Assembly: GCA_963792175.1 (NCBI GenBank) | Contig: CAWBVG010000041.1 | Coordinates: 62,001 to 126,000, forward strand | DNA length: 64,000 nt | Source of the DNA: CAWBVG01 sp963792175 | GTDB taxonomy: Bacteria > Acidobacteriota > Vicinamibacteria > Vicinamibacterales > CAVVIG01 | Direction of reading: 5' to 3' | Shown: positions 10,555-20,585 of the stretch, in pieces | Position numbering within the stretch: position 1 is the stretch's first letter | Layout of the letters: the number at the start of each line of letters is the position of its first letter | Program-made: the position numbers and the translations under genes | Notes under the pieces: generated by a model | The model's input: only the letters and a program-made list of their open reading frames with translations | Database searches by the model: none | What the model was told of the DNA's origin: nothing

Positions 10555-11003
10555 ATGTGGCTCGGGTGCTTTTTCACCGCGATTCTCGGCGTCAGCGGAT
10601 GCTCCGGGCGGCCATCGATTCGTGTCGACGCGGTCGATGTACGCCTCGTCGCGGAGGACACGAGTTGGCACGCGTCCTATGTCATCCGCGGACGCGCCGG
10701 TGCCGACTGAAGTGCCGACGGGCCGTGAAGTCCACGTGCCGCTCGGCGCTGACGTGCGGCTGGCGTCACGAGCCGCGACTACATCAGCGATTTCAGGTTG
10801 CCGGAGCTCGGGCTTCGCGATTTCGCCGCGCCCGATCTGCCGTCGGAGTTCCGCTTCCGCGCCGATCGTGCGGGCCGCTATCCGTGCGCGGCGACGAGTT
10901 GTGCGGGCTGCCTCACACCGACAAGACACGTGGCACGCTTGGTCGTGGAGGACGCGGCCACGTTTCGAGCCTGGGTCCGGGCGCAAGCGGAAGGAGCAAG
11001 TGA
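10555..11003 (+). CDS. CuA-like cupredoxin lipoprotein (cytochrome oxidase subunit II-like, no N-terminal helices)
   Basis: Starts with a short lipoprotein signal (MWLGCFFTAILGVSGCSG; lipobox GVSG-C). The body follows the periplasmic CuA domain of cytochrome oxidase subunit II: WHASYVIRGR, REVHVPLGADVRLALTSRDY, ISDFRLPELGLRDFAAPDLP, SEFRFRADRAGRYPVRGDEL, then CGLPHTDKTRGTLVVEDAAT. In normal subunit II the loop is C-x3-C-x3-H; here it reads GDELCGLPH, so the first Cys appears as Gly while the second Cys and His are kept. It may hold a single type I-like copper or be a sequence error. The stop TGA (11001-11003) overlaps the ATG of the SCO gene, a fitting partner because SCO proteins load CuA. 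Some indels are present. Confidence 0.65.
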
Positions 11004-13539
11004 TGCGCGCAGGAACCGGCAACTGGCTCGTGTCGATCGTCGCGTCTGCTCGTCGGAGTGCATCGGCGCCGGCGCGGCGTCGCCAGCGGCGGCTCCCACG
11101 TCACAGGCGGCGGCCGCGGCCGGCCTCGACTCCACGCGCCTCGTGTCCTGGCCACGCTGCCGGAGTTCGTCCTCGAGAACGAGCGCGGCGAGACGCCGGT
11201 CTCTACGATCTGCACGGCACCGTCTGGGTCGCGGACTTCATTTCACGCGATGCGCGGGCACGTGCCCGTGATCACGCGCCACATGGCGGAGCTCGCGAAG
11301 GAGCTCGCGTCGAGCCCGTCGCTCGAAGGACGTGAAGCTCGTCTCGTTCAGCGTCGATCCCGACTTCGACCGGCCTGACGTGCTGCGCGAGTACGGCCGC
11401 GCGAACGGCGCCGACCCGGCGCGCTGGACGTTCCTCACCGGCACGCGCGACGCGGTCCGCGGCCTCGTCCGCGACGGGTTCAAGCTGCCGGTCGGCGATC
11501 AGGACGACCCGAAGATGCCGATCGTCCACAGCCAGAACATCATGGTCGTCGATCGCGAGGGCCGCATCCGCGGCGCCTACGACGCGCTGACCGAAGAAGG
11601 GCGCAAGGATCTCCACGCGATGCTGGCGAAGGTGGTCGCGGAGCCGCCGCCGACCGACGTCTTCGTCCCGGTCGGACGCGGCGGATCCAAGTGGATCGCG
11701 GAGCGGCGGACGGCGCAGGCCGGCGCCGGCGAAGTCGATCGCGGCGCCGCACGATTCAGTTCACGGACCGCGTCGGCGCGAGCGGCATCACGTTCCGTCG
11801 ACGTGCAACAGCGTCGACATCGGCAAGTACTACCGCGCCACCCATTACGATCACGGCACGGCGGTGGCGGCCGCGGACGTCGATGGCGACGGCCGTCTCG
11901 ATCTGTATTTCGTCAATCAGGTCGGCAAGAACAGGCTCTACCGCAATCTCGGCGGCGGGCGTTTCGAAGACATCACGGCGCGCGCGGGCGTCGGCGTCGG
12001 CGACCGCGCGTGCGTCGGCGCGTCGTTCGCCGACATCGACAACGACGGCGACGCCCGATCTGTTCGTCACGTCCGTGCGAGAGGGCAACATCCTGTTCCG
12101 GAACGACGGCCACGGCAAATTCACGAACATCACGGCGCAGGCCGGCGTCGGCGGCAACGGAGGCCACTCCTCCGGCGCGGTCTTCTTCGACTACGACGGC
12201 GACGGACTGCTCGATCTGTTCGTCACCAACGTCGGCAAGTACACGCGGACCGACCAGCGCGCCGTCCGGACGGCCTGTGGGTCAGTTTCGGCGACGCGTT
12301 CGCCGGCCATCTGCATCCCGAGCGTTCAGAGACGTCGATCCTGTATCACAACCTCGGCGGCGGCCGCTTCGAGAACGTGACGGCGTCGTCCGGGCTGGTC
12401 CACTCAGCCTGGTCGGGCGAAGCGACGCCGTTCGACTACGACGGCGACGGCCGTCCGGACCTGTACGTGCCGTCGATGCAGGGCCACGACGAGGTCTGGT
12501 GCAACCTCGGCGGCGGGCGTTTCGAGAACCGCGGCCGCCAGGTGCTTCCCGGCCACGCCGTGGGGCGCGATGGGCGTGAAGGTCCTCGACTGGAACGGCG
12601 ACGGGCAGCTCGATCTGTTCGTCACCGACATGCACACCGACATGTCGAGCGAGCTGCGCGCCCGAAGACGAGACGCAAGAAGCACGATCCGAAGACGATG
12701 TTTCCGCCGCGGTTCCTCGCGACCGACGGCAACCACATCCTCGGCAACGCGCTCTTCACCAACCAGGCGACGGCCGATTCAAGGACCTGTCAGACGCCGC
12801 CAACGTCGAAACCGGATGGCCGTGGGGTCCGAGCGCCGGCGACCTCAACGCCGACGGCTGGCCGGATCTGTTCGTCGCCGGCGGGCATGAACTATCCGTT
12901 CCGCTATCGCGGCAACGACGTCCTGCTGAACGAAGGCGGGAAGCGTTTCGCGAACGCGGAGTTCGTGCTCGGCGTCGAGCCGCGCCAGCGGCTGGTCGGC
13001 CCTGGTTCACGCTCGACTGCGACGGCGCGGACGTGAAACACGACATCTGCAAGGGCGAGCGGGCGCCGGTGATGACCGACGATCACGAGAGCGCAGCGGA
13101 GCGAGGCAAAGGCGCCGCTCGTCATGGCCACGTCACCGTCTGGGCCGCCCGCGCCAGCCGCTCGGCCGCGATCCTCGATCTCGACGGCGACGGCGACCTC
13201 GACATCGTGACCAACAACTACGGCGACGTGCCGCAGATGTTCATCAGCGACCTCGCCCAGCGCGGGCCGGTGCACTTCCTCACCGTGCGCCTGGTCGGGA
13301 CAGCGGTCGAACCGCGACGGCATCGGCGCGGTCGTGACCGTGCGCGCCGGGGGCCGGGCGCAGCGTCAGGTGAACGACGGAAAGTCCGGCTACCTCGCGC
13401 AGAGCGTGATGCCGCTCTATTTCGGCCTGGGACGGCCACGCAGGCGGACTCCATCACGGTGAAATGGCCGACCGGCAAGGAGCAGATCGTGCGCGGGCCG
13501 CTGCGGTCCGGTTCGACGGTCGTCGTCAAGGAACAGTGA
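11003..13539 (+). CDS. SCO1/SenC domain followed, apparently in one protein, by FG-GAP repeats and ASPIC/UnbV (CRTAC1); frameshifted
   Basis: AAGGAG precedes the ATG at 11003. The first ~230 residues are SCO1/SenC: LPEFVLENERGE, LYDLHGTVWVADF, copper motif FTRCAGTCP (11242-11268), MKLVSFSVDPDFDRPDVLRE, WTFLTGTRDAVRGLV, and the conserved His in KMPIVHSQNIMVVD. With no visible stop or new start, the sequence passes through VGRGGSKWIAERRTAQ into FTDRVGASGITF and FG-GAP motifs (AAADVDGDGRLDLYFVNQVG, SFADIDNDGD, FFDYDGDGLLDLFVTNVG, VLDWNGDGQLDLFVTDMH, ILDLDGDGDLDIVTNNYG). It ends with ASPIC/UnbV (GIGAVVTVRAGGRAQRQVND, ADSITVKWPTGKEQIV). Copper delivery to CuA for the first part; the repeats are extracytoplasmic. 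Indels near 11725 leave a small chance of two genes. Confidence 0.72.
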
Positions 13540-13578
13540 GCGTTGGGTGACGACCAATCCTTCGGGATCGTTGTCCAC

Positions 13579-13594
13579 TTCGTGTCTTCGTGAT
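13579..13594. repeat. Short dispersed repeat, copy 1
   Basis: TTCGTGTCTTCGTGAT lies in the gap between the convergent SCO/CRTAC1 and ABC genes. An identical 16-mer occurs at 53929-53944, also between convergent genes, and a looser copy at 47839-47864. Confidence 0.5.
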
Positions 13595-13598
13595 ATCG

Positions 13599-14640
13599 TC
13601 ATCGAGCCGAGTCGCTGCCGGGCTCGTACTTCCAGGCCGTCTGGATCGAGGCGCGATCGGCGAAGCGAATGTCGGTGTATTCCTCGAACTCGATCTTCCG
13701 GTCGAGCACGCCGGTCTCGATCATCAGGTCGCGCACCATATCGAAATCCGCCTTGCGGGGAGCGAGCGGCGATGTACATGACGCGATCGAGCGGCTTGGT
13801 GAGCGCCCAGCGCAGCAGCGCCGGATTCTGGTTGTAGTAGAAGCGGCCGACGAAGTCGGCCGCGTTCTCGCGATAGCGCTGGCCCTGTTCGAGCCACAGT
13901 CCCGAGCGCGCGATCGCCGTCGACGAGCAGCTGCACGGCGTCGGGCCGTCTGTCGATCATGTCCTGCCGCACCACCAGCACGCACGACATGTAGTCCGGC
14001 CAATACTCCCGCGCATGAAACAGCACGCGGCCGAAGCCGCCCATCTCGGCCTGCGACGGAAACGGCTCGCCCATCGAAAACGCGTCGATGGCCTTGGCGG
14101 CGAGCGCGCCGGCGACATCTGGCGGCGCCATCTCGACCATCTTGATCTCGCCGGGCTTGATGCCGAACGCCTTCATCGCGCGGAACACGAATCAGCCGTT
14201 CGTCGGAGAACCGGCTCGGAATCGCGATGACCCGTCCTCGCAGATCCGGCAACCGTGTGAACGGGCCCGTCCTTCTGCACGACGACGGCGCTGCCGTAGC
14301 GGTGGCCGAGGTAGACGATCTTGATCGGCACGCCCTGCGCCTTCAGCGCGATGGCCAGCGGCGCGACGATAAAGGCCGCCTGCATCTTGTTCGAGATCAG
14401 CGCTTCTTTGATCTCCGGGAAGCCCTGGAACATCCGCGGGAGAAAGATTCGCCGGCCTCCGAGAATTTCGAGATGTAGTCGGTCACCGGGCAGGCCAGGT
14501 GGCACGTCACCGGGATGTAGGCGACGTTGAACTTGCGTTTGTCTTCCGGCAGGTAGTCGTTGACGACCGACGACCAGTTGACGTTCAGGTAGGCGTGAAG
14601 CCCCGAGACGAGCTCCGGCCCAGCCCGACGCACCGAGCAG
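13599..14640 (-). CDS. NitT/TauT-type ABC substrate-binding protein (NMT1/NrtA-like); frameshifted
   Basis: Periplasmic binding protein of an importer, last gene of its operon. Readable segments: WSSVVNDYLPEDKRKFNVAY, PVTDYISKFSEAGESF, FQGFPEIKEALISNKMQAAF, IVAPLAIALKAQGVPIKIVY with LGHRYGSAVVVQKDG, DLRGRVIAIPSRFSDERLI, FRAMKAFGIKPGEIKMVEMA, PPDVAGALAAKAIDAFSMGE, YWPDYMSCVLVVRQDMID, closing with FDMVRDLMIETGVLDRKIEF and WKYEPGSDSAR. The order matches NMT1/NrtA-like proteins that bind nitrate, bicarbonate, sulfonates or pyrimidine precursors; the substrate cannot be told. The N-terminal signal region merges with the end of the permease frame because of indels, so the start near 14640 is approximate. 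Confidence 0.78.
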
Positions 14641-15445
14641 GACGCGTCGTGCTAAGACTGCATTGCGGAACCCCCATCGAACCGACTTGAGCTTCTCCGC
14701 GCGGCGGATCCCGAGGTCCAGCGCGAGTCCGGTCAGCCCGATCAGCATCATGGCGGCGACCACGAGATCGTAGCGCTTGCCGGCGTTGCGCGCGTCGATG
14801 ACGAGGTAGCCGAGGCCGGAATCGACCGCGATCATCTCCGCCGCCACCACGACCAGCCAGGCGATGCCGAGCGCGATGCGCAGGCCGACGAGCATCTGCG
14901 GCAGGGCGGCCGGGAAGCACGACCCGCGCCAGAAGCGCAGCCGGCGACAGTCCGAAGTTTCGTCCGGCGCGCCGGATACATCGACGGAACATTGCGCACG
15001 CCGTTCATCGTCGAGACGACGATCGGGAAGAAGGCGCCGAGGAAGATCAGATAACATGGCCGCCAGGTCGCCGACGCCGAACAGCACGATGGCGACCGGA
15101 ATCCAGGCAATCGGGCTGATCGGCCGCAGCATCTGAATGACGGGGTTGACCACCTGGGCCGCCGCCGGGTACCAGCCCAGCGAGCAGTCCCGCGCGGAAC
15201 GCCGATGGCGACCGCGGCGAGATAGCCGACGCCGACGCGTCGCAGCGAATCGCCGATGTAGCGCCAGAGCAGGCCCTGCTCGAGCAGTTCGGCCAGGCCG
15301 CGCTGCACGCTCGAGCGGCGACGGGAACACGTCGGTCCCGAGCAGCCTGACCGAGCCAGGTCCAGACGACCAGGAGCAACGCGCCGGTCAGCAGCGGCCA
15401 GAGATACGTTTCCCAGCTTCGCGGCTGTGCGATGCGACGCGTCAT
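14640..15445 (-). CDS. ABC importer permease 1 (NrtB/SsuC-like); frameshifted
   Basis: Starts at ATG 15445 (MTRRIAQPRSWETYLWPLLT), overlapping the ATPase stop as ATGA. Typical BPD_transp_1 segments follow: LLRPISPIAWIPVAIVLFG with VGDLAAML, LGAFFPIVVSTMNGVRNV, LPQMLVGLRIALGIAWLVVV, AAEMIAVDSGLGYLVIDARN, AGKRYDLVVAAMMLIGLTGL, ALDLGIRRAEKLKSVRWGF. The AAEMI...G stretch is the EAA-type loop that docks the ATPase. It is strongly similar over its C-terminal half to the second permease at 16239, so the pair probably came from gene duplication and may form a heterodimeric channel. Confidence 0.8.
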
Positions 15446-16246
15446 ACCTTGTGGGCGAGGCCGATCTGCTTCGAAGATGCCGTCGCGCAGCTCGAGGTAC
15501 TGCGCGCGAGCTGATGTCGCGCGGGTGCGGAATGTCGATGTCGACGATGCGCTGGATTCGCGCCGGCCGCGCGCTCATCACGATCACGCGATCGGCAAGC
15601 TGCACGGCTTCGTCGATATCGTGCGTGACGAAGATGATCGTCTTGCGCTCCGCCTCCCAGATGCGCAGCAGCTCGCCGCGCATGATCAGCCGGGTGATGG
15701 AATCGAGCGCGCCGAACGGCTCGTCGAGAAACAGCATGTCGGGATTGACGGCGAGCGCGCGCGCGACCTCCACGCGCTGCTTCATGCCGCCCGAAAGCTC
15801 CTGCGGGTAGGCGTGCTCGAAGCCCTGGAGCCCGACGAGCGCGACGTAGTGCGCGATGCGCCGCTGCCGTTCCTCCGCTGGGACAGCTCGAACAGGCCGA
15901 AGCCGATGTTCCCTTCGACCGTGAGCCACGGAAACACGCCGCGCTCCTGAAAGACAAAGATGCGCCGCGGATCGGGGCCGCGCACCGGTTCGCCGTCGAT
16001 GCTGACCTCGCCCGCTCGTGGGCGCGAGGAAGCCGGCCATGATGTTCAGCAGCGTCGACTTGCCGCAGCCCGACGGGCCGAGCAGGCACACGAACTCGCC
16101 TTCGCCGACGTCGAGGCTGATGTCCTCCAGCACGCTGATGCTGCCGCCGTCGCGCTCGAACACCATGCCGATGCCGTCGGCGCGAAGCTTGGCGTGCTCG
16201 CTGCGTGGGCGCTGTCCGGCATTCGGTCGCGACCGCGGCTAGTCAT
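15442..16246 (-). CDS. ABC importer ATP-binding protein (NrtD/SsuB-like); frameshifted
   Basis: Cytoplasmic ATPase with all nucleotide motifs: Walker A LLGPSGCGKSTLLNIMAGF, Q-loop area VFQERGVFPWLTVEGNIGFG, signature PQELSGGMKQRVEVARALAV, Walker B MLFLDEPFGALDSITR, and H-loop IIFVTHDIDEAVQLADRVIV. It ends HPRDISSR...QIGLAHKV at 15442, overlapping the permease 1 start. The ATG at 16246 lies within the stop region of permease 2 (ATGACTAG), which implies translational coupling; an indel just downstream shifts the frame before MVFERDGGSISVLEDISLDV. It energises both permeases. Confidence 0.85.
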
Positions 16247-16994
16247 CCGAGTATCCCCAGCGATGCGACGGGATTCTCTCGAGCGATCGCATGCCGACGT
16301 CGAGCAGCAGGCCGATGATGCCGATCATGACCATGCCGGCAACCACGAGATCGTAGCGGTTGCCGGCGTTGCGCGCATCGACGATCAGGAAGCCGAGGCC
16401 GGAGTTCACCGCGATCATCTCCGCGGCGACCACGACCAGCCACGCGATGCCGAGCGTGATCCGCAGGCCGACGATCAGCTGCGGCATCACCGCGGGATAC
16501 AGCACCCGGTAGATGAGCTGCGCCGCGGCGCAGGCCGAAATTGCGGCCCGACGTTCACGTAGACCTCGGGAATGATCGCGCACCGCATTCATCGCGGTGA
16601 CCGTCAGCGGCAGGAACGAGGCGAGGAAGATCAGGAAGATCGCCGCCAGGTCGCCGACGCCGAACCACAGGATCGCGATCGGAATCCAGGCCAGCGGCGA
16701 GATCGGCCGAAGAATCTGGATGCAGCGGATTGAGCGCCAGCTCGGCGCGGCGGTACCAGCCGATCGACAGCCCGAGCGGGATGCCCAGACGCCGCCGCCG
16801 AGACGAAGCCCCACGTCACGCGAAACAGCGACGCGACGACGTATTTCAGCAGCAGTCCGCGGCGGGCGAGTTCGAGCAGATCCCGACCCCACGGCGAGCG
16901 GACCGGGAAGAATCGGCACCTTTTGAAATTTGACGGCAACGTGCCAGGTGATCAGCAGCAGCGCCACGAACGATATCGGCCGCAGGAGACGCAC
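16239..16994 (-). CDS. ABC importer permease 2 (NrtB/SsuC-like); frameshifted
   Basis: First gene of the importer operon, starting MRLLRPISFVALLLITWHVA. Hydrophobic segments and the permease signature are intact: ILRPISPLAWIPIAILWFGV, GDLAAIFLIFLASFLPLTVT, RVLYPAVMPQLIVGLRITLG, IAWLVVVAAEMIAVNSGLGF, LIVDARNAGNRYDLVVAGMV, MIGIIGLLLDVGMRSLERIP, ending SHRWGYSDD. The region around 16800-16900 is out of frame. Having two permeases plus one ATPase and one binding protein is unusual for the NitT/TauT family, which normally uses a homodimeric channel. Confidence 0.82.
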   Translation of the reverse strand: MRLLRPISFVALLLITWHVAVKFQKVPILPGPLAVGSGSARTRPPRTAAEIRRRVAVSRDVGLRLGGGVWASRSGCRSAGTAAPSWRSIRCIQILRPISPLAWIPIAILWFGVGDLAAIFLIFLASFLPLTVTAMNAVRDHSRGLRERRAAISACAAAQLIYRVLYPAVMPQLIVGLRITLGIAWLVVVAAEMIAVNSGLGFLIVDARNAGNRYDLVVAGMVMIGIIGLLLDVGMRSLERIPSHRWGYSDD

Positions 16995-17056
16995 GACTTC
17001 GGCGGACCACTGATGCGCGGGCGACTCACCTGTTCGCTCGAACGATCATCAGCTGT

Positions 17057-17089
17057 ATTGTAGCGAACGCCCCGCCGATTCCCTGTCAA
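17057..17089 (-). promoter_or_regulatory. Possible promoter of the ABC importer operon
   Basis: On the minus strand TTGACA (17089-17084) and TACAAT (17062-17057) flank a 21-base spacer, about 63 bases before the first permease start. Both boxes are near consensus, but the spacer is longer than the usual 16-18, so support is modest. Confidence 0.35.
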
Positions 17090-17173
17090 TTGCTCTGGCA
17101 GATCGCGTGAAATTCCGTGCCGCCGCATGCGGAACGGCGCGCGTTTTCCTTTCCAGCCGCGGCGACGCCCGGT

Positions 17174-19042
17174 ATGATCCTGGTGAATGAAGAAATCGCA
17201 GGTGGCCGGGTCGTCCCGCCGAGCGCGGCGGCGGACGCTCGGGCGTCGTCTCCCGCGGCCGTTGGTGGCGCGGCGATTCGCCGGCTGTTGATGCCGCTGG
17301 CGCTCGTCGTCGCGCTGGCGTCCTTCGGATTTCATCCGCACATCCGATCGAATCCGCTGTTGTTGACCGCCTTTGAAGGGACCAGCGCCGTGCTGCTGAT
17401 CTGGCTGATGGTGCTCGCGATTCGCTCCCGCGGGCGAGCGCTGCGACCGAGATCGTGTTGCGCCCCGAGCACTACATGCAGACGGTCGCCCAGCTGGCGA
17501 TCTACGTCTACTGGGCGTCTACTGGCAGCCGATCCAGGATGCCGCCGCGCTCATCGCCGGCGCAGATCGTCTTCGCTTACGCGTTCGACATGCTGCTGAC
17601 GTGGTCGCGGCGCGACACCTACATGCTCAGGTTCGGGCCGTTTCCGATCATCTTCAGCATCAATCTGTTTCTGCGTTTCCGCGACGACTTGTTCTGCTCT
17701 GCAGTTCGTGATGGTTGCGATTGGCGTTCCTCGCGAAGGAGTTCATCCGCTGGAACAAGGACGGCCGCCGCGTCCACATCTTCAACCCGTCGTCGTTCCC
17801 GCTCGCGGTCGTGTCGGTCGGTCCTCCTTCTCACGAATACGACGAACCTGACGTGGGGCGAGGACATCGCGACACAATTGTTCCGGCCGCCGCAGATCTA
17901 TCTGTTCCTGTTTCTCGTCTCGCTGCCGGGCCAGTACCGGTTCGGCGATGACGACGATGTCGCTGTCGGCGATCCTCACGACCTACGGCTTCGGCCTCGC
18001 ATACTTTGCGGCGACGGGGACCTACTTCTTCATCGACACCTACATCCCTGTCGCGGTGTTTCTCGGCATGCTTCTGCTGTTCGTCGATCCGGCCACGGCG
18101 CCGAGGACGGAGCTGGGCCGCATCATCTTCGGTGCCCTCTACGGCGCAAGCACCGTCGGCTTGTACGCGCTCCTCGAGAGCGATGGGCGCCCGACGTTCT
18201 ACGACAAGCTGCTGCAGATGCCGTTCATGAACCTGTCGGTCCAGGCTGATGGATCGTCTGGCGCGCTCGCCCAGGCTGGCGTGGCTGGATCCGCGTCGGC
18301 TGGCCGCAGCCGGCGGCCCACAGCGCCGGCAAGCTGGCGTACACGTCCATGTGGGTCGTCGTCTTCGGCGGCGATGAGCTTCGCCCAGGGTGTCGGCGAC
18401 CACCATCCCGGGCACCGCCTCCCGTTCTGGCAGCGCGCCTGCGAACAGAACCTGCACAACGGCTGCCGAACGCTTGCCTCTATCGAGTCGACACTCTGTT
18501 CCCGGGGATCCGGCTGGGCGTGCAATGAGCAGGGTGTGATGCTGCTCGAACGACGCAAGGACTCGCCGCAGGTGGCAGTCGCCGCATTCCAGCGCGCCTG
18601 CGCCACAGGCTTCGCCGCGGGATGTCAGAACGCTCTGCTCGCGGAGCGGGGTGCGATCCCTGCCCGCGCATTGCCTGCGGCTGCCGACTTCGCCATCCTC
18701 CTGCGGGAAGGGAAGGGAGCGTTGCCGAGATGACGCCATTCCAGCTCTTCACGCGGGCATGCGATCAGGGCTGGATGACCGGCTGCGCCCAGGTCGCGGA
18801 CGCCTACCTCCGTGGAGACGGAACCGCGAAAAATCTACGAGCTCGCTGAGAGGGAGTTCAGCAAGGCCTGCGAGGGCGGTGTCGCGTCCGCCTGTTCCGA
18901 TATCGGATACATGTACAAGATCGGCGAGGGGGTCGTCCGCGACGACACCAAGGCCCTCGGATATTTGAAAAGAGCGTGCGACTCGGGAATGGCTCAGGCT
19001 TGCCGCTGGCTGAAGGAACAGCAGCGCCCCGCGGCCGACTAG
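17174..19042 (+). CDS. RnfD/NqrB-like membrane domain fused to Cys-rich Sel1 repeats; frameshifted
   Basis: Start near ATG 17174 (MILVNEEIAGG). About ten hydrophobic segments follow, e.g. LMPLALVVALASFGFHPHIR, AQLAIYVYW, FPIIFSINLFLRFRDDLFC and VAVFLGMLLLFVDPATAPRT with ELGRIIFGALYGASTVGLYA; the last is the C-terminal pattern of NQR2/RnfD/RnfE subunits (xxDPxTxPxTxxGRxxFG). After another hydrophobic stretch come Sel1-like repeats with paired cysteines: FWQRACEQNLHNGCRTLA, FQRACATGFAAGCQNALL, FTRACDQGWMTGCAQVADAY, FSKACEGGVASACSDIGYMY and LKRACDSGMAQACRWLKEQQ, like disulfide-bridged Hcp proteins. No flavinylation motif was recognised. TAG 19040-19042 overlaps the eboB stop. Likely a membrane redox or anchoring module with an exported repeat domain; function unknown. 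Confidence 0.68.
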
Positions 19043-19912
19043 GTACGCTCGCCTCGCAGGACGGAATTGGTTGCGTACTGCTGCTTCCGATCGATCTCGG
19101 GGCGCGCGTCGATCCCCGTCACGTCGAGCTTGCCGCTCTGCGCGAAGAACGCCACGGGATTGCTCCAGACGATCCTCTGAATCGTGTCCTCGTCGATCCC
19201 CTGTTGCCGCATGACCGTGATGGTCTTCGGCACCTTCAGCGGATCGCTGATCCCCCAGTCGGCGGCGCTGTTCACGATAATCCGATCGCTGCCGTATTTC
19301 TTGACGAGCGCCGCCATCCGTTGCTCGTCCATCTTGGTGTTCGGGTAGATAGTATGTCCGGCCCAGCAGGCGCTATCGAGCACGATCGGCAGCGTCTCCT
19401 CGTTGTTGTGATCGACGAGCACACGCTCTTCCGGAAACTTCATCGATCGCACGAGCTCAATCGAGCGGATCGTCCCGCTGCTTCTTGTCGCGGTGCGGCG
19501 TGTGAATCAGGATGGGCAGGTTGTGGGCACGAGCCAGCTCGATCTGCTTCGCGAAGCACGCTTCTTCGGCGTCGGTCTGATCGTCGAAGCCGATCTCGCC
19601 GACGGCGACGACTCCGTCCTTGTCGAGATAACGGGGCAGCAGGGCGAGCACTTCGTCGGCCAGCTTCGGGTTGTTCGCTTCCTTCGGATTCAAGCCGATC
19701 GTGCAGAAATGGCGGATGCCGAACTGCGACGCGCGAAAGCGTTCCCAGCCGAGCAGGCTGTTGAAGTAATCCACGAAGCTGCCGACGAACGTGCGCGGCT
19801 GTCCGAGCCAGAACGCCGGTTCGACGATGGCGAGGATGCCGGCGGCGGCCATCGCCTCGTAGTCGTCGGTGGTGCGCGACGTCATGTGCACGTGCGGATC
19901 GAAGATCTTCAT
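19039..19912 (-). CDS. eboB: EboB, TatD-family metal hydrolase; one frameshift
   Basis: Amidohydrolase of the TatD type in the EboB group. Starts MKIFDPHVHMTSRTTDDYEA (HxH metal motif at residues 7-9), followed by AAGILAIVEPAFWLGQPRTF, GIRHFCTIGLNPKEANNPKL, DGVVAVGEIGFDDQTDAEEA (Glu ligand), LPILIHTPHRDKKQR (His ligand) and, after an indel at about 19456, FPEERVLVDHNNEETLPIVL, with SADWGISDPLKVPKTITVMR near the end. About 290 residues. Its ATG overlaps the eboA stop (ATGA). It would hydrolyse an intermediate of the Ebo pathway in the cytosol; the substrate is unknown. It lies 9.5 kb from eboF and about 11 kb from eboC. Confidence 0.87.
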
Positions 19913-20585
19913 GGAGTCTCCGTCATGGCGAGCCCGATGTCGGACGGAACCGTCCGTCCGGCGGCCCGCCGTTCGCTGGCGTAATCGGCCGCCATCCGCG
20001 TCAGATCGGCGTTGCGCCGGCTGGCCAATCCGGCGATCCGCGAGAGGGCCACCTTGTTGAACAACGCTTTCAGAACCATCTGGTTGAAGTTCCGCTCGGG
20101 AAAATGCCGCGCCGGAAACGGGTTCTCGCAGGCCACCGCCTCGAAGAGCGGCAGGATGTTGGTCCGGCAGGCGTCGATGACGATTGGCAGGAGCTGCTCC
20201 GGTTCGGGCAGGAGTGGCGTCGATTTGAGCCAGCTTTGTTGCTCCGCCGAGTCGCTCTGGTCGTAGCAGTCCGTCGCGGCGCGCACGAAGCTGTCAGGGC
20301 GTGCGCGTGCGCAGACGACAGGAGAAGGGCTGCCCGACCTGCATCCTCCAGCGTCCAGTGATCGAACTGCACGTCCGGCAGCAGGTGCGCGGCGTCACGT
20401 CTTTCCGCGGCGCTGAGGCTCAGCGCCGCACGGCCGAGGCGCCGCGCCTTCGTGTACGAGGCGAGCAGCTCTCCTGTGCCGCCCGCGACCTGGGTCAGGG
20501 CTTCCTCGAACCAAATCCTCGCGGCCGAGTCGCCGCGCGAGCGCACCGCCGTCCGAAGAAACTCAGAAAGGGCTCGCGTGGTCAT
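19909..20585 (-). CDS. eboA: EboA-domain protein; frameshifted
   Basis: Starts MTTRALSEFLRTAVRSRGD at 20585. Recognised by its C-terminal half: LLPIVIDACRTNILPLFEAV, CENPFPARHFPERNFNQMVL, KALFNKVALSRIAGLASRRN and ADLTRMAADYASERRAAGRT followed by VPSDIGLAM, which is the conserved EboA pattern. The N-terminal half (WFEEALTQVAGGTGELLASY, SAAERRDAAHLLPDVQFDHW) is helical. EboA is a soluble all-alpha protein of unknown biochemistry, always found with the other Ebo genes. The stop overlaps the eboB start. It diverges from an O-methyltransferase 102 bases away. One indel near 20290 splits the frame. Confidence 0.85.
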
